A DNA stretch of 64,000 nt. It comes from LLD-282 sp964395835 (GTDB lineage: Bacteria > Pseudomonadota > Gammaproteobacteria > Berkiellales > Berkiellaceae). The stretch lies in the NCBI GenBank assembly GCA_964395835.1, contig CAYNBJ010000005.1, positions 43,710 through 107,709 of the forward strand, in the 5' to 3' direction. The notes beneath the pieces are model-generated. The model was not told the origin of the DNA, searched no databases, and was given only the letters and a program-made list of their open reading frames with translations. This document shows, one piece after another, positions 16,039 to 25,532 of this stretch (its first letter is position 1; each line of letters starts with the position of its first letter). The position numbers and the translations under genes are program-made.

Positions 16039-18327
16039 TCAGCTCTTGGCCAATGTAACAACCTCTGGCTCATAAGGAATGAGGTTCAAATTTTGAAAGG
16101 TGCCCCTCAAAAAATACAGCTCTTCATTCCATTCATTAATCCGATCTCCCCATGAATGCACTCCTGGCAAAGTCAACCCTACAGTCCAAGGTTGTAATAT
16201 CGCTAATACTGAACTGAGTGCCTGTGAAACTTGCGGTCGCACTGCTAACAGCAAATCCAGTTTTTGAGTCTTACGATCATAAGAGCCTGTAGGATAAATG
16301 GTCAGGCAGCCCGCCTGACCATAACCTTCCACAATAGAATAATAAGCATCTGTACGTCGCCCACTGAGAGCAACTTTATCAAAACACACTCCTTTATACC
16401 ATAAGCTACGCAACTGCTGCTCTTGAAAAATTTGCCCAGTTAAAATATTTAATCCTGTAAAATGTTCATTTGTCATTTTTGGTAAAAAAAGATCTTGAAT
16501 ATGAGCATGCCATTGCACACAATCTTCACCATCATGATAAAAAGTCAAGTACAATGGTCCACCATCAAACAAAGAAGTGTATGCGCCAATTTGATTCAAA
16601 ATAAAAGCACCGTCACCACCCTTGTTATTCTGGCGATATACAAACGATAAATGACTCCCATACAGCTGATACAAATCGCAATCATGATTCATCTCCCAGG
16701 TCCCATGTAAATGGTGTGCTTGTCCATAAGCATATCGACATTGATCAATTTTAAATTTCATCAAAGAAAGATCAGAAGCTTGGTGACTCTTGTCTTGCAA
16801 GACTGTACGCATTTTCCAAAAATCCTCGAAAAAAGCATAAGTCTCTATAACTTTCTCCAAATCCATTTGCATAATATGACAGTCTATTTCCTGATCTTGA
16901 ATATTCACTGCCATTTCTAAGGCGGGTCCTTGCACAAAACATTTTTTCTTGCTCTGTGTGTTTCGCATCCCCATTTCATACGACTGATTATCAATTTCTA
17001 TGTGCCCTAGATAATAATCTTTTTTTTGATGCAAGATCAGATAAGAAGTGCCTGTTATCCGTTCTATTCCTGAAGGATTTTCGATGGAAGAAATATCCAC
17101 CAAAATATCTGGATCTTTATAAAAAATCTGCCCCCCTAAAGAACCGTAGGATGAATGTGATAATAAACAACTCGCCTGCAATGGAAATACGCTGGCAAGA
17201 TCGACTCTTCCTTGAATCTGATCAAAATGAAATTGGATTTTTTTTCTTCCAAGATGCAAAGAGCTCAGAACATTTTGATTGCTATCTCGAACATAAAACC
17301 TCCGATCATGATCAGAAAAATCAACAAAATAATTTTGCTGATTTTTTCGAAGATGCATACGTCCATTACCGATCCCTTGTGTTGAAAAATCAACCTCAGC
17401 AGATTGAATAAAAAAATCATTTTCTGAATCCAAACTGTACAGACCGATCTGATAACGATCTCGCAACCAATTTCCTGTCAAAGAACCGTGTAAAAATTCT
17501 TTATTGTGTTTTAACAACTCAAAATCAAACTTTAAAGTTTTATCAACAATACAGAGAGTAGCGTCATGTATGACAAAATCTAGATTGTATTTCACAAAAT
17601 AATCCAGATCTATTTTGAAATGACGCACTTGATAGCAATTATCTGGATTCTCTTCAAAGAAAAATTGACTTTCCTGCATATCATGAATCCATACTCCTGT
17701 TTTATCCGCTCTATTGAATTGTAAAATCCATTTTTTAGAATCCGCCATCTGTAAAGACACAGTGGATTGAATCGGGTCAGATTGATAACAAAGCTCATGA
17801 ATATCTAAAACATGATCATCGGCTATTTGTAAATAAAAATTGGAAGCACGTGCGACTATACGATTTGTAAAATCTTTTTCAATGTAGAAGTGAACATTGT
17901 GAGCACTAGCCTGTAAAAATGAAAAATCCACGAACTGGCAAGACCCCTGATCGACATGCACCTGATCAGGCTGAATAAGAAATCGTGATTTAAAATTTTT
18001 AAAAGCGACTGTATCATAAACGCCATCTCGAATCTCTATCATCCATTTAGGAAAAAAAAATAACAAACACTTCAAAAAAGGCAGTGATTCAGTTGGCTCT
18101 AAATCTAATTCACTGTATGGTGCTTTTCGAAAGACAGCGTAATCGATCACTAAATGCGGCATAGCTTGTTGAAAAATCAGATGCCACCCATCAATTGCCC
18201 AAGTTCCACTTGCATCTCGCCAATCGAAATGGCCTGGAATACAACACCAGCCTGTCATCAGCAACAAGAATCCAACAGACCAAAAACACAAAATGCTCGA
18301 GAGTATTCTTTTTACTAGATTCTTCAC
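16039..18327 (-). CDS. YhdP-like AsmA-family protein, short form
   Basis: The 762-residue protein begins with one membrane segment (about residues 10-30) and continues as a long beta-rich periplasmic region, the build of AsmA/TamB/YhdP proteins that bridge inner and outer membrane and help phospholipid transport. Identification rests mainly on position after rng, as in E. coli rng-yhdP, and on a C-terminal block ending with a beta-strand pattern (LYFLRGTFQNLNLIPY). E. coli YhdP has about 1270 residues, so this version lacks some 500, probably in the repeated beta region. Start is GTG at 18327. It reads convergently into pfp. Confidence 0.65.
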   Translation of the reverse strand: MKNLVKRILSSILCFWSVGFLLLMTGWCCIPGHFDWRDASGTWAIDGWHLIFQQAMPHLVIDYAVFRKAPYSELDLEPTESLPFLKCLLFFFPKWMIEIRDGVYDTVAFKNFKSRFLIQPDQVHVDQGSCQFVDFSFLQASAHNVHFYIEKDFTNRIVARASNFYLQIADDHVLDIHELCYQSDPIQSTVSLQMADSKKWILQFNRADKTGVWIHDMQESQFFFEENPDNCYQVRHFKIDLDYFVKYNLDFVIHDATLCIVDKTLKFDFELLKHNKEFLHGSLTGNWLRDRYQIGLYSLDSENDFFIQSAEVDFSTQGIGNGRMHLRKNQQNYFVDFSDHDRRFYVRDSNQNVLSSLHLGRKKIQFHFDQIQGRVDLASVFPLQASCLLSHSSYGSLGGQIFYKDPDILVDISSIENPSGIERITGTSYLILHQKKDYYLGHIEIDNQSYEMGMRNTQSKKKCFVQGPALEMAVNIQDQEIDCHIMQMDLEKVIETYAFFEDFWKMRTVLQDKSHQASDLSLMKFKIDQCRYAYGQAHHLHGTWEMNHDCDLYQLYGSHLSFVYRQNNKGGDGAFILNQIGAYTSLFDGGPLYLTFYHDGEDCVQWHAHIQDLFLPKMTNEHFTGLNILTGQIFQEQQLRSLWYKGVCFDKVALSGRRTDAYYSIVEGYGQAGCLTIYPTGSYDRKTQKLDLLLAVRPQVSQALSSVLAILQPWTVGLTLPGVHSWGDRINEWNEELYFLRGTFQNLNLIPYEPEVVTLAKS

Positions 18328-18465
18328 AGAAAAACTTTATGAGTGCTTTGATCTTAGCTTAGCATTCTTCTACATGTCTCTGGGGTAAAAAATTTTATAC
18401 ACTGACTCTTTCTGCATGCAAGATCAAAATAGAAAGGAGCTGCTTGCACTCAGAAAGATTGCTGT

Positions 18466-19929
18466 TTAGAGCTCTGACTCATCAAAAATGAATTCGCTTT
18501 TCGAAACAACTCGCAGATCAATTTGATTATCATGATCGTGCGTTTTTTGATAGCGCCAAATCATTTTTACCATCTTTTTGTATTCACGAAGAGAGTTTTC
18601 GTACCTTTGCAAATAATTCAATACATCTTGACGGCCAAGAATCACGAGCACCTTATCATCTCGATCAATAATAGCATCATATTTTTCGAGAAAAACCCAA
18701 AGAAAAACATGTGGTGCAAGCAGTTGACCTAAAGCACCGCAACACTGACAAGACAGTGTGTTTTTCTGCAGATAAGATTGCCCCTGCCTCTTTCTCGTCA
18801 TTTGCATTAATCCCAAAGGGGTTAATGGGTAAACCTGTACAGGCATAGTATCATGCAAAAAAGCTTTCTGTGCCAGTTCAAAGAGATAAGATCGATCTTT
18901 CGGATCGTGCATATCAATAAAATCAATAACAATAATTCCTCCTAGCTCTCGAAGAGGAATCTGTTGTGCTAAAAGCTCTATGGCTTCCTGATTCGTTTTT
19001 AAAACCGTTTCTCGTACATTTTTTTTTCCGACAAATCCAGATGTATTCACATCAATAGTGACCATAGATTCGGTTTGCTCAATAACAATCGCTCCTCCTG
19101 ATGGAAGCTCTAATTGAGTTTGCATTGCATTTAAAAGCTGTTTGGAAAATGCATATGAGCGACTTAGGCCATCACCTGCTTGTTTATAAATGATAATCGG
19201 TCGTTTTTCATTGAGAAACTGTCTATTTATAAAATCTTGGAGACTCTTCTGTAAAACTTGATTATTGACAAAAATACAAGAGATTCCGTATTTCCCAAAA
19301 TCTCTAATCACTCGTTCAGCTAATGAAAGATCTGACCAAACACACACTGGAATCTTAGTGGCGTTCAAGATTGCGCTACGAATCTTTGACCACTGCTCCA
19401 CTGTTTGTTTGTAGTCTTGCACAATAAGCTCCTCAGCCACACCTTCGCAAAGCGTTCGGAGAATCACGCCTTGCATATGATTCTCACTCACCACAGCTTG
19501 TAATCGTAAGCGCTCTTGAGGATCTACAATTTTTTGAGAAAGAGTCGATTGCTTCGCATAAGGATGATAAACACAATAGACCGATGGTAAAGCGATTTGT
19601 GTTGTTAAGCGTGCACCTTTTTCTCCAATCGGATCTTTTAAAACCTGTACTAGAATATTTTGGCCCTGAATCACTAACTGTTCGATCTTTTGCTCTTCAA
19701 GAATGCTGGGTACACAATCCTTCACATGCAAAAATCCTGTCCGTCCTTTGCCAATATCGATGAAAGCTGATTGCGTGCCTGGTAAAACTCGAATAACAGT
19801 TCCGTAATACACAGATCCTACGAGACTTTGAGTCCGCGCATCTTCTCTATAAAAATATCGCAACTTTTTATCAGAAAACACCCCAACACTCAAATCCGAG
19901 GCAATTGAAGAAACAATCATCTCATACAT
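18466..19929 (-). CDS. rng: Ribonuclease G
   Basis: RNase G cleaves single-stranded RNA, matures the 16S rRNA 5' end and degrades some mRNAs. The 487-residue protein shows an S1 domain near residue 35 (YYGTVIRVLPGTQSAFIDIG), catalytic Asp blocks (TIDVNTSGFVG; IIVIDFIDM), and a zinc-link CxxC (CQCC). It lacks RNase E's long C-terminal scaffold. The start at 19929 is chosen because GGAG lies about 10 bases upstream and the encoded MYEMIVSS matches RNase G N-termini. An open frame reaching 20055 has no family match. It is divergent from gatC and precedes the yhdP-like gene. Confidence 0.93.
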   Translation of the reverse strand: MYEMIVSSIASDLSVGVFSDKKLRYFYREDARTQSLVGSVYYGTVIRVLPGTQSAFIDIGKGRTGFLHVKDCVPSILEEQKIEQLVIQGQNILVQVLKDPIGEKGARLTTQIALPSVYCVYHPYAKQSTLSQKIVDPQERLRLQAVVSENHMQGVILRTLCEGVAEELIVQDYKQTVEQWSKIRSAILNATKIPVCVWSDLSLAERVIRDFGKYGISCIFVNNQVLQKSLQDFINRQFLNEKRPIIIYKQAGDGLSRSYAFSKQLLNAMQTQLELPSGGAIVIEQTESMVTIDVNTSGFVGKKNVRETVLKTNQEAIELLAQQIPLRELGGIIVIDFIDMHDPKDRSYLFELAQKAFLHDTMPVQVYPLTPLGLMQMTRKRQGQSYLQKNTLSCQCCGALGQLLAPHVFLWVFLEKYDAIIDRDDKVLVILGRQDVLNYLQRYENSLREYKKMVKMIWRYQKTHDHDNQIDLRVVSKSEFIFDESEL

Positions 19930-20088
19930 AACACCCCACTCCCCAAAGACACAATGATTGCTGCACTTGTTCAAACCAAAGAAATGTGATGACTTGATTT
20001 TTAGACTATGCACACAATCAAAGAACTGCCTTGAGCAATTCAAGGCAGAAAACAAAAGCTGTATCGCTTTATTCTGTATATGGAATTA

Positions 20089-20118
20089 TTGTTTCATATT
20101 GGCATATCAGGTTACAAT
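20089..20118 (+). promoter_or_regulatory. Candidate promoter for gatCAB
   Basis: TTGTTT (20089-20094) and TACAAT (20113-20118) are spaced by 18 bases, 37 bases upstream of the gatC start. The -35 box is weak and the -10 box is good. Confidence 0.4.
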
Positions 20119-20154
20119 AAGAGCGATTTTTATTTTTATGCTACAGAGGCCATG

Positions 20155-20439
20155 ATGTCCCATATTTCTTCAGAAAATCTCGTACATCTTTCGCGCTTAG
20201 CCAAAATTGCTATTTCGAAAAACAATGAGGCTGTTTATCTCCAATCGCTCAATCGACTTTTAGAAACCCTATCACTTCTCGAAAAAGTTGATGTAAGCGA
20301 AAATGACTTGCACCCCCGTCAAGAAGAAGTGCTTCTCACAAATGATTGCCCTGCATCTGCCGATTTGCGATCAGCTTGTGAAAAAAATGCTCCTCAAACT
20401 GTGGCGCATTTTTATACTGTCCCTCAAGTTATTGAATAA
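20155..20439 (+). CDS. gatC: Glutamyl/aspartyl-tRNA amidotransferase subunit C
   Basis: GatC (94 residues here) stabilises GatA within the GatCAB complex, which amidates Glu-tRNA(Gln) and Asp-tRNA(Asn). The family pattern is visible: VHLSRLAKIAIS at the start, LETLSLLEKVDV in the middle, and FYTVPQVIE as the final block. ATG 20155 is preferred over ATG 20152 because AGAGG lies 5 bases before it. The gatA and gatB genes follow with small gaps, forming the complete operon. Confidence 0.93.
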   Translation: MSHISSENLVHLSRLAKIAISKNNEAVYLQSLNRLLETLSLLEKVDVSENDLHPRQEEVLLTNDCPASADLRSACEKNAPQTVAHFYTVPQVIE

Positions 20440-20463
20440 GATTTATCGTTATTAAGGATTACT

Positions 20464-21945
20464 ATGAATCACCCTTGGCACCTATACAGCGCGAGTGACC
20501 TTGGTCGCTTTTTGCGCAAAAAAGAAGTCACTTCTGTAGAATTAACTCAATATTTCATCGATCGCATTAAAGCAATCAATCCAAAATTAAATGCTTTTAT
20601 CACGCTCAGTGAAGAGGAAGCACTAGCTCAAGCCGCAAGCGCTCAAAAATTGATTGATCAAGAAGAAGGCAATCTCCTCTGTGGCGTCCCTTTTGCACAT
20701 AAAGATATTTTTTGTACCCAGGGCATTAAAACCACTTGCGGCTCAAAAATGCTCGAAAATTTTATTCCGCCCTACAATGCAACCGTCACTCAAAAACTGT
20801 ATGATGCAGGACTGGTCATGCTTGGTAAAACCAATATGGATGAATTTGCTATGGGCTCAGCAAACTCACACTCCTATTTTGGACCATGCTCAAATCCTTA
20901 CGATCTCGACAGAGTCCCTGGCGGCTCTAGTGGCGGTAGCGCAGCTGCAGTAGCTGCAGGAATGGCTCCTTTTGCAACAGGATCTGATACAGGGGGCTCA
21001 ATTCGACAACCCGCATCGTATTGTAATTTAGTTGGTATTAAGCCCACTTACGGTCGCATTTCACGTTATGGAATGATTGCTTTTGCTTCCAGCTTAGACC
21101 AAGCTGGCGTCATGACAACGAGCGTTGAAGATAGTGCTCGTCTTTTAGAGATTTTGTGTGGCCATGACCCTGAAGACTCCACATCCTCATATCACGCGGT
21201 TGAAGACTTTGTTGCTTGCACGCAAAATACCGAAAGAAAATTTAAAATCGGAATTGTCCAATCTTTCGTTCAAGCTCTTGATGAAGAAGGGCAGCAAGAG
21301 TTTCACAGAGTTGTAAAAAAATTGATGGAAATGGGACATACCGTTGAGTGGATGAATCTCGATATTCAAGATTACGTCATCCCGACCTATTACGTCATTG
21401 CACCAGCTGAAGCTTCATCGAATTTGGCACGTTATGATGGTGTCCGTTATGGATATCGCTGTCACCAACCGACTTCTCTTGAAGATTTGTATACCCGCAC
21501 ACGCACTGAAGGTTTTGGCGAAGAAGTCAAACGTAGAATTTTAATGGGCACATATGTCTTATCCGCAGGCTACTACGATGCATACTATCAAAAAGCATTA
21601 CATATTCGAGAAATGTTGAAGAAAAAATTTTCTCAAGCATTCCAAAACTATGATCTCTTAGCTACACCAACTGCTTTATCAGCCGCGTTTAAACATGGTG
21701 CGCATGATGCCGATCCTGTTTCTATGTATTACTCCGATCTATGCACGGTCTCAGTGAATCTAGCAGATTTACCTGGTATATCTCTGCCACTCATGCGCCA
21801 CCAGAATCTTCCCCTAGGTTTTCAACTGATTGCCAAGCCTTTTGATGAAGGATCATTACTCTGTCTCTCTGCTCAACTTGAAAAGGCTCTTCCTTGGAGC
21901 GATTTTTTAAATCCTATTTTGACATCATCTTTGGAGGGCATTTAA
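20464..21945 (+). CDS. gatA: Glutamyl/aspartyl-tRNA amidotransferase subunit A
   Basis: GatA hydrolyses glutamine and supplies ammonia for tRNA-dependent amidation. The 493-residue protein carries the amidase signature: FAHKDIFCTQG with the catalytic Lys (about residue 78), then GGSSGGSAAAVAAG and the TGSDTGGSIRQPA stretch with the cis-Ser/Ser pair. Length is normal. The gene lies 24 bases after gatC and ends directly before the gatB ATG, with gatB's GGAGGG ribosome site inside its 3' end. Confidence 0.97.
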   Translation: MNHPWHLYSASDLGRFLRKKEVTSVELTQYFIDRIKAINPKLNAFITLSEEEALAQAASAQKLIDQEEGNLLCGVPFAHKDIFCTQGIKTTCGSKMLENFIPPYNATVTQKLYDAGLVMLGKTNMDEFAMGSANSHSYFGPCSNPYDLDRVPGGSSGGSAAAVAAGMAPFATGSDTGGSIRQPASYCNLVGIKPTYGRISRYGMIAFASSLDQAGVMTTSVEDSARLLEILCGHDPEDSTSSYHAVEDFVACTQNTERKFKIGIVQSFVQALDEEGQQEFHRVVKKLMEMGHTVEWMNLDIQDYVIPTYYVIAPAEASSNLARYDGVRYGYRCHQPTSLEDLYTRTRTEGFGEEVKRRILMGTYVLSAGYYDAYYQKALHIREMLKKKFSQAFQNYDLLATPTALSAAFKHGAHDADPVSMYYSDLCTVSVNLADLPGISLPLMRHQNLPLGFQLIAKPFDEGSLLCLSAQLEKALPWSDFLNPILTSSLEGI

Positions 21946-23382
21946 ATGTCGACACAATACGATACGGTCATTGGTTTAGAGGTCCATATTCAGCTCAACA
22001 CCCAATCCAAATTTCTTTCTCATTCAGCATGCTCTTTCGGTGCAGAGCCCAATTTGCATGCCAATTTACTCGATCTCGGCTATCCTGGGACCTTACCTGT
22101 CATCAATAAAAAAGCATTGGAAAAGGCAATCATTTTTGGATTAGCAGTCAACGCTGAAATTTGCCAAAACACACAATTCGCTAGAAAAAACTATTTTTAT
22201 CCTGATTTACCAAAAGGCTACCAAACTACTCAAAGTGACAAGCCTATCGTCGCGCATGGCAAATTGAAAATCACTCTTCCAGAAAGCGAGAAAGATATTC
22301 TGATTGTTCGTGCACATTTAGAAGAAGATGCGGGCAAATCTATTCACGATCTGATCCCAGGCCAAACTGCTCTTGATCTCAATCGCGCCGGCTCACCTTT
22401 GTTAGAAATTGTGACAGCACCAGATTTTTGCAATGCCCAAGAAGTCATAGCATACCTGAAAAAACTCCATCGACTCGTTCGATATCTCGATATTTGTGAT
22501 GGCAACATGCAAGAAGGATCTTTTCGGGTTGACGTAAACATCTCACTCAAGCCAAAAGGCTCTTCGATCCTAGGGACTCGCTGCGAAATCAAAAACATCA
22601 ATTCATTTCGATTTATCGAAAAAGCTATTGCTTATGAAGTGCAACGTCAATCAACATTACTCGATCAGGGACAAACGATACGCCAGCAAACTCGCCTCTT
22701 TCAGGAATCAACAGGCGAAACAATTGCTATGCGTGATAAAGAAAACAGTCATGACTATCGATACTTTCCTTGCCCAGATTTACGCACAGTAACAATCGAA
22801 TCTTCTTGGATTGAAAATCTTCGCAACCAGATGCCGCTCCCAATTGAACAGGTTGAAAAGAGCCTATATGATGATCATATCTCTGAAAAAGAAATCGCCT
22901 TCCTGCTCGATAATCTCGAAACTCTCAAATATTATACAGCGATTAAACAAAATCATTCTACTTTAGAACCCAAAAAGATTGTCAGCTTACTCTTATCGGA
23001 ATTTTTAGGCCTGCTTAAGAAAAACAATATTGCATTCAATCATAATCTGATTCCAGCAGAAAAATTTGCAACTATTGTCCTGAGATCACAAGATGGCACT
23101 TTATCATCCCGCACTACAAAGCAACTACTCGCTTTGGCTCTAGAGCACACAGATGCGATTGACGATTTAATTCAGAAACATGCTCTACAGCAAGTGAGTG
23201 ATTCGAATTATTTAAATCAAGCGATCGATACTGTTATCGCAAATTATCCCGAACAATTTCAAGAATACTGCTCCGGAAAGGAGAAAATTCTTGCATTTTT
23301 AGTTGGGCAAGTGATGAAATCAACCCAAGGATCTGCCTCGCCTCAAGAAATTCAAAAAATATTTCAACAAAAAATTATTTAA
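21946..23382 (+). CDS. gatB: Glutamyl/aspartyl-tRNA amidotransferase subunit B
   Basis: GatB binds the misacylated tRNA and activates the acyl side chain. The 478-residue protein begins with YDTVIGLEVHIQLNT and has the phosphorylation-site region with FYPDLPKGYQ (about residue 85). ENSHDYRYFPCPDL (about 267) and a C-terminal YqeY-like tRNA-binding domain follow. The gene follows gatA with no gap, has a strong GGAGGG site (21933-21938), and is followed by a hairpin at 23399. Confidence 0.97.
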   Translation: MSTQYDTVIGLEVHIQLNTQSKFLSHSACSFGAEPNLHANLLDLGYPGTLPVINKKALEKAIIFGLAVNAEICQNTQFARKNYFYPDLPKGYQTTQSDKPIVAHGKLKITLPESEKDILIVRAHLEEDAGKSIHDLIPGQTALDLNRAGSPLLEIVTAPDFCNAQEVIAYLKKLHRLVRYLDICDGNMQEGSFRVDVNISLKPKGSSILGTRCEIKNINSFRFIEKAIAYEVQRQSTLLDQGQTIRQQTRLFQESTGETIAMRDKENSHDYRYFPCPDLRTVTIESSWIENLRNQMPLPIEQVEKSLYDDHISEKEIAFLLDNLETLKYYTAIKQNHSTLEPKKIVSLLLSEFLGLLKKNNIAFNHNLIPAEKFATIVLRSQDGTLSSRTTKQLLALALEHTDAIDDLIQKHALQQVSDSNYLNQAIDTVIANYPEQFQEYCSGKEKILAFLVGQVMKSTQGSASPQEIQKIFQQKII

Positions 23383-23398
23383 AAAGCACACTTCATAC

Positions 23399-23425
23399 AG
23401 AAAGCAGTCTTGTAGGCTGCTTTCT
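23399..23425 (+). terminator. Hairpin terminator after gatB
   Basis: A perfect 9-base inverted repeat (AGAAAGCAG / CTGCTTTCT) with a 9-base loop lies 16 bases after the gatB stop. Only a weak T-rich tail (TTTCTTG) overlaps the 3' arm, so termination may be partial. Confidence 0.55.
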
Positions 23426-23455
23426 TGTCAAATCATCATTCTCTCAAAATCATAT

Positions 23456-24190
23456 ATGAACAATACATCTGCACTTATGGGATTACATGCTTTTCTAGAA
23501 GCATTCCCACTCTCATCATCCTGGCATATCCAATACTTTTTTCAAACGAGCTCAAGCCTGACACACCTCTTTCACATCTATCTCATACCTATCGTCTTCA
23601 TCGTAGTCGCTATAGAAACCATTGAACATAAAAAAATTTTGAACCACAAAAAGTTCATATTCTTCTGCTCCTTACCTGCAATTGCAGTGTATCTTCTAAT
23701 AAAAATGAAATTTTTATGCAAAATACACTTGCATACTTGGCTGATTAATCTTCTTTCAGGTTTGCTCGTATTCATCTATGCGCTGCAACAAAAATATGAG
23801 TTCATTCCATGCAAAAATGTATCGCGCCCCCGCTTATGGTTTTGGATGGGAATATGTCAGATTGCTGGTATTGCAATCTCAGGCTTCTCTCGATTTGGCT
23901 CTTCTCTCCTACCAGCTCTATATTATAAAATGCCTTTTCAAGAAAGCATCGTTGTTTCCTTTATTTTTGATATTGCCTTACTCATGGCATCGATGAGTTT
24001 TGATTTGTTTCATATGAAAATTTCTACTGTACTTTTTGAAAGCCAAGATTGGATACACAACACCCTCATGAATGCTATAGGCTTTTGCAGTGGCTGGATT
24101 CTTTTAAAACACTTCAAATGGAATATCTTAATTGCTATAGGAAGTTACAGAACACTCTTAGGCATTTTTCTTTATTTAGGATACGTTTAA
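23456..24190 (+). CDS. uppP: Divergent UppP/BacA-like undecaprenyl-diphosphatase
   Basis: The 244-residue, multi-helix membrane protein keeps outlines of the two UppP active-site regions. FLEAFPLSSSWH (residues 13-24) corresponds to the family's LTEFLPVSSTGH, and ISGFSRFGSS (141-150) to the PGxSRSG motif. UppP recycles the lipid carrier for peptidoglycan and other envelope polymers. The second Glu (E15), the His (H24) and the Arg (146) are kept. The first Glu of the ExxxE motif is His11, Gly becomes Trp23, and the second motif loses its Pro. Activity is therefore uncertain. It ends two bases before trmB. Confidence 0.7.
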   Translation: MNNTSALMGLHAFLEAFPLSSSWHIQYFFQTSSSLTHLFHIYLIPIVFIVVAIETIEHKKILNHKKFIFFCSLPAIAVYLLIKMKFLCKIHLHTWLINLLSGLLVFIYALQQKYEFIPCKNVSRPRLWFWMGICQIAGIAISGFSRFGSSLLPALYYKMPFQESIVVSFIFDIALLMASMSFDLFHMKISTVLFESQDWIHNTLMNAIGFCSGWILLKHFKWNILIAIGSYRTLLGIFLYLGYV

Positions 24191-24192
24191 TC

Positions 24193-24876
24193 ATGATACA
24201 CCCTCATAGAACAATCAAAACTTGGATTAAAAGAGAGCCGCTTTTGAAGCAGCAGGAAAGCGATTTTTTAAAAAATCATGCCCAATATCTCAGCGATCCC
24301 AAAAAAACAGTTGCACATCTATTACAACACGATCTGACATATCGCGCACTGGATATTGGGTGCGGTGATTGCCAGAGTACCTGTGATTTGCACAATTGGC
24401 TCACACATCATACGGCCCATAAAAAATTTCAAATTATTGCAGCAGAACCGCACACACCTGGCATTTTAAAAGGCCTGCGCAAAGCAACCGAACTCACACT
24501 CAAAGAAATTATATTCTTTCATGGAGATATTCTAGATCTTTTAGATACTCTCCCTAGAGAATCATTATTTGATAGCATTCATATTTACTTCTCTGATCCA
24601 TGGCAAAAAACACGTCATCATAAAAGACGACTGATCCAAGTTGATTTTTTAAAAAATTTACGTCATGTCTTAAAAGAAAAGGGATTGATTCATATTGCCA
24701 CAGATTGGGCGCCTTACGCCCAAGATATTGCTGAAAAATGTCTCTCTTTGGATATGGAATATACGCTCTCTCGAACTTATCCTACGGATATCTTTCATCG
24801 AATCCCTACAAAATATGAACGTAGAGCGATTGAACAAGGCAGAAGTATCGCTGAGTTTTTTTTAACAAAAAAATAA
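24193..24876 (+). CDS. trmB: tRNA (guanine-N7-)-methyltransferase TrmB
   Basis: TrmB methylates G46 in the tRNA variable loop using S-adenosylmethionine. The 227-residue protein has the SAM-binding motif LDIGCGDCQST (about residue 50) and the TrmB-specific IYFSDPWQKTRHHKRR (about 133), and ends with TKYERRAIEQG. The start at 24193 is the ATG two bases after the uppP stop; the reading frame extends upstream inside uppP without family homology. TTAGGA within the uppP end serves as ribosome site. Confidence 0.93.
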   Translation: MIHPHRTIKTWIKREPLLKQQESDFLKNHAQYLSDPKKTVAHLLQHDLTYRALDIGCGDCQSTCDLHNWLTHHTAHKKFQIIAAEPHTPGILKGLRKATELTLKEIIFFHGDILDLLDTLPRESLFDSIHIYFSDPWQKTRHHKRRLIQVDFLKNLRHVLKEKGLIHIATDWAPYAQDIAEKCLSLDMEYTLSRTYPTDIFHRIPTKYERRAIEQGRSIAEFFLTKK

Positions 24877-24987
24877 CCGTTTCTGCAGCCTTTGTAGGAA
24901 AATTTGTCTTAAGGTGTCTTTCAGGGGTTGCTATTTATTTTTTTTTTCTCTTTAATAAAAGAGGATATGTTTTTTTGGAGCTCTCTC

Positions 24988-25509
24988 ATGACGAGACCAA
25001 GCCAGTCCTCTACCTCAGATCAGGCTATTAGCCAATTTATCAATCGCTTAGAAAAGCATTTGCTTTATCGTGATTCGGGACTTTTAGAATTATTAAAATC
25101 ATCGGCTCTTTCTGCAAAAACAATCAGCAGTATCAATCAGTACATTACTGATTACACTCTGCAATCGCAGTATCTAATGGCAGATCTTGAAGACATTGCT
25201 CCTGCGATCGTGCATAAAATAGAACAGGAGTTATACAATAATGCTTACGCAATTGGAACTCTTTCTCAAAGTCTAGCATTTAACCTCACATACAACTTAG
25301 AGTATATGACATGTATGCAATTGCTGTTAAAAAATTTTCAAGATCGGATTTTTTATGAAAATAAAGTCTGCAACACAATCTTAGAAAAACCGACTTTTCA
25401 AGAACACAGCGAACCCTGTACAGAGAATAATAAAACTCAAATCACCCCTTCTTTATTCTCGAAAAATCATCAAGACAATCAAATCAATCGAAAAAGCTAT
25501 GGGGCTTAA
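24988..25509 (+). CDS. Hypothetical helical protein
   Basis: I do not recognise this 173-residue protein. It starts at ATG 24988 with a good GGAG site 7 bases upstream, which supports it being real. Residues 10-120 look helical, with a regular leucine/isoleucine pattern (LEKHLLYRDSGLLELLKSSAL). The last 50 residues are polar and disordered-looking, rich in Asn, Gln and Thr. There are no membrane segments, signal peptide or catalytic motifs. It sits alone between trmB and the convergent trmD operon. Confidence 0.6.
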   Translation: MTRPSQSSTSDQAISQFINRLEKHLLYRDSGLLELLKSSALSAKTISSINQYITDYTLQSQYLMADLEDIAPAIVHKIEQELYNNAYAIGTLSQSLAFNLTYNLEYMTCMQLLLKNFQDRIFYENKVCNTILEKPTFQEHSEPCTENNKTQITPSLFSKNHQDNQINRKSYGA

Positions 25510-25532
25510 AAACTCAAGATACAGCGAGTAGA

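Noticed and set aside
16956..17411. 151-codon plus-strand frame inside the yhdP-like gene
   Set aside because: It is the complement of a long coherent coding frame and lacks family features.
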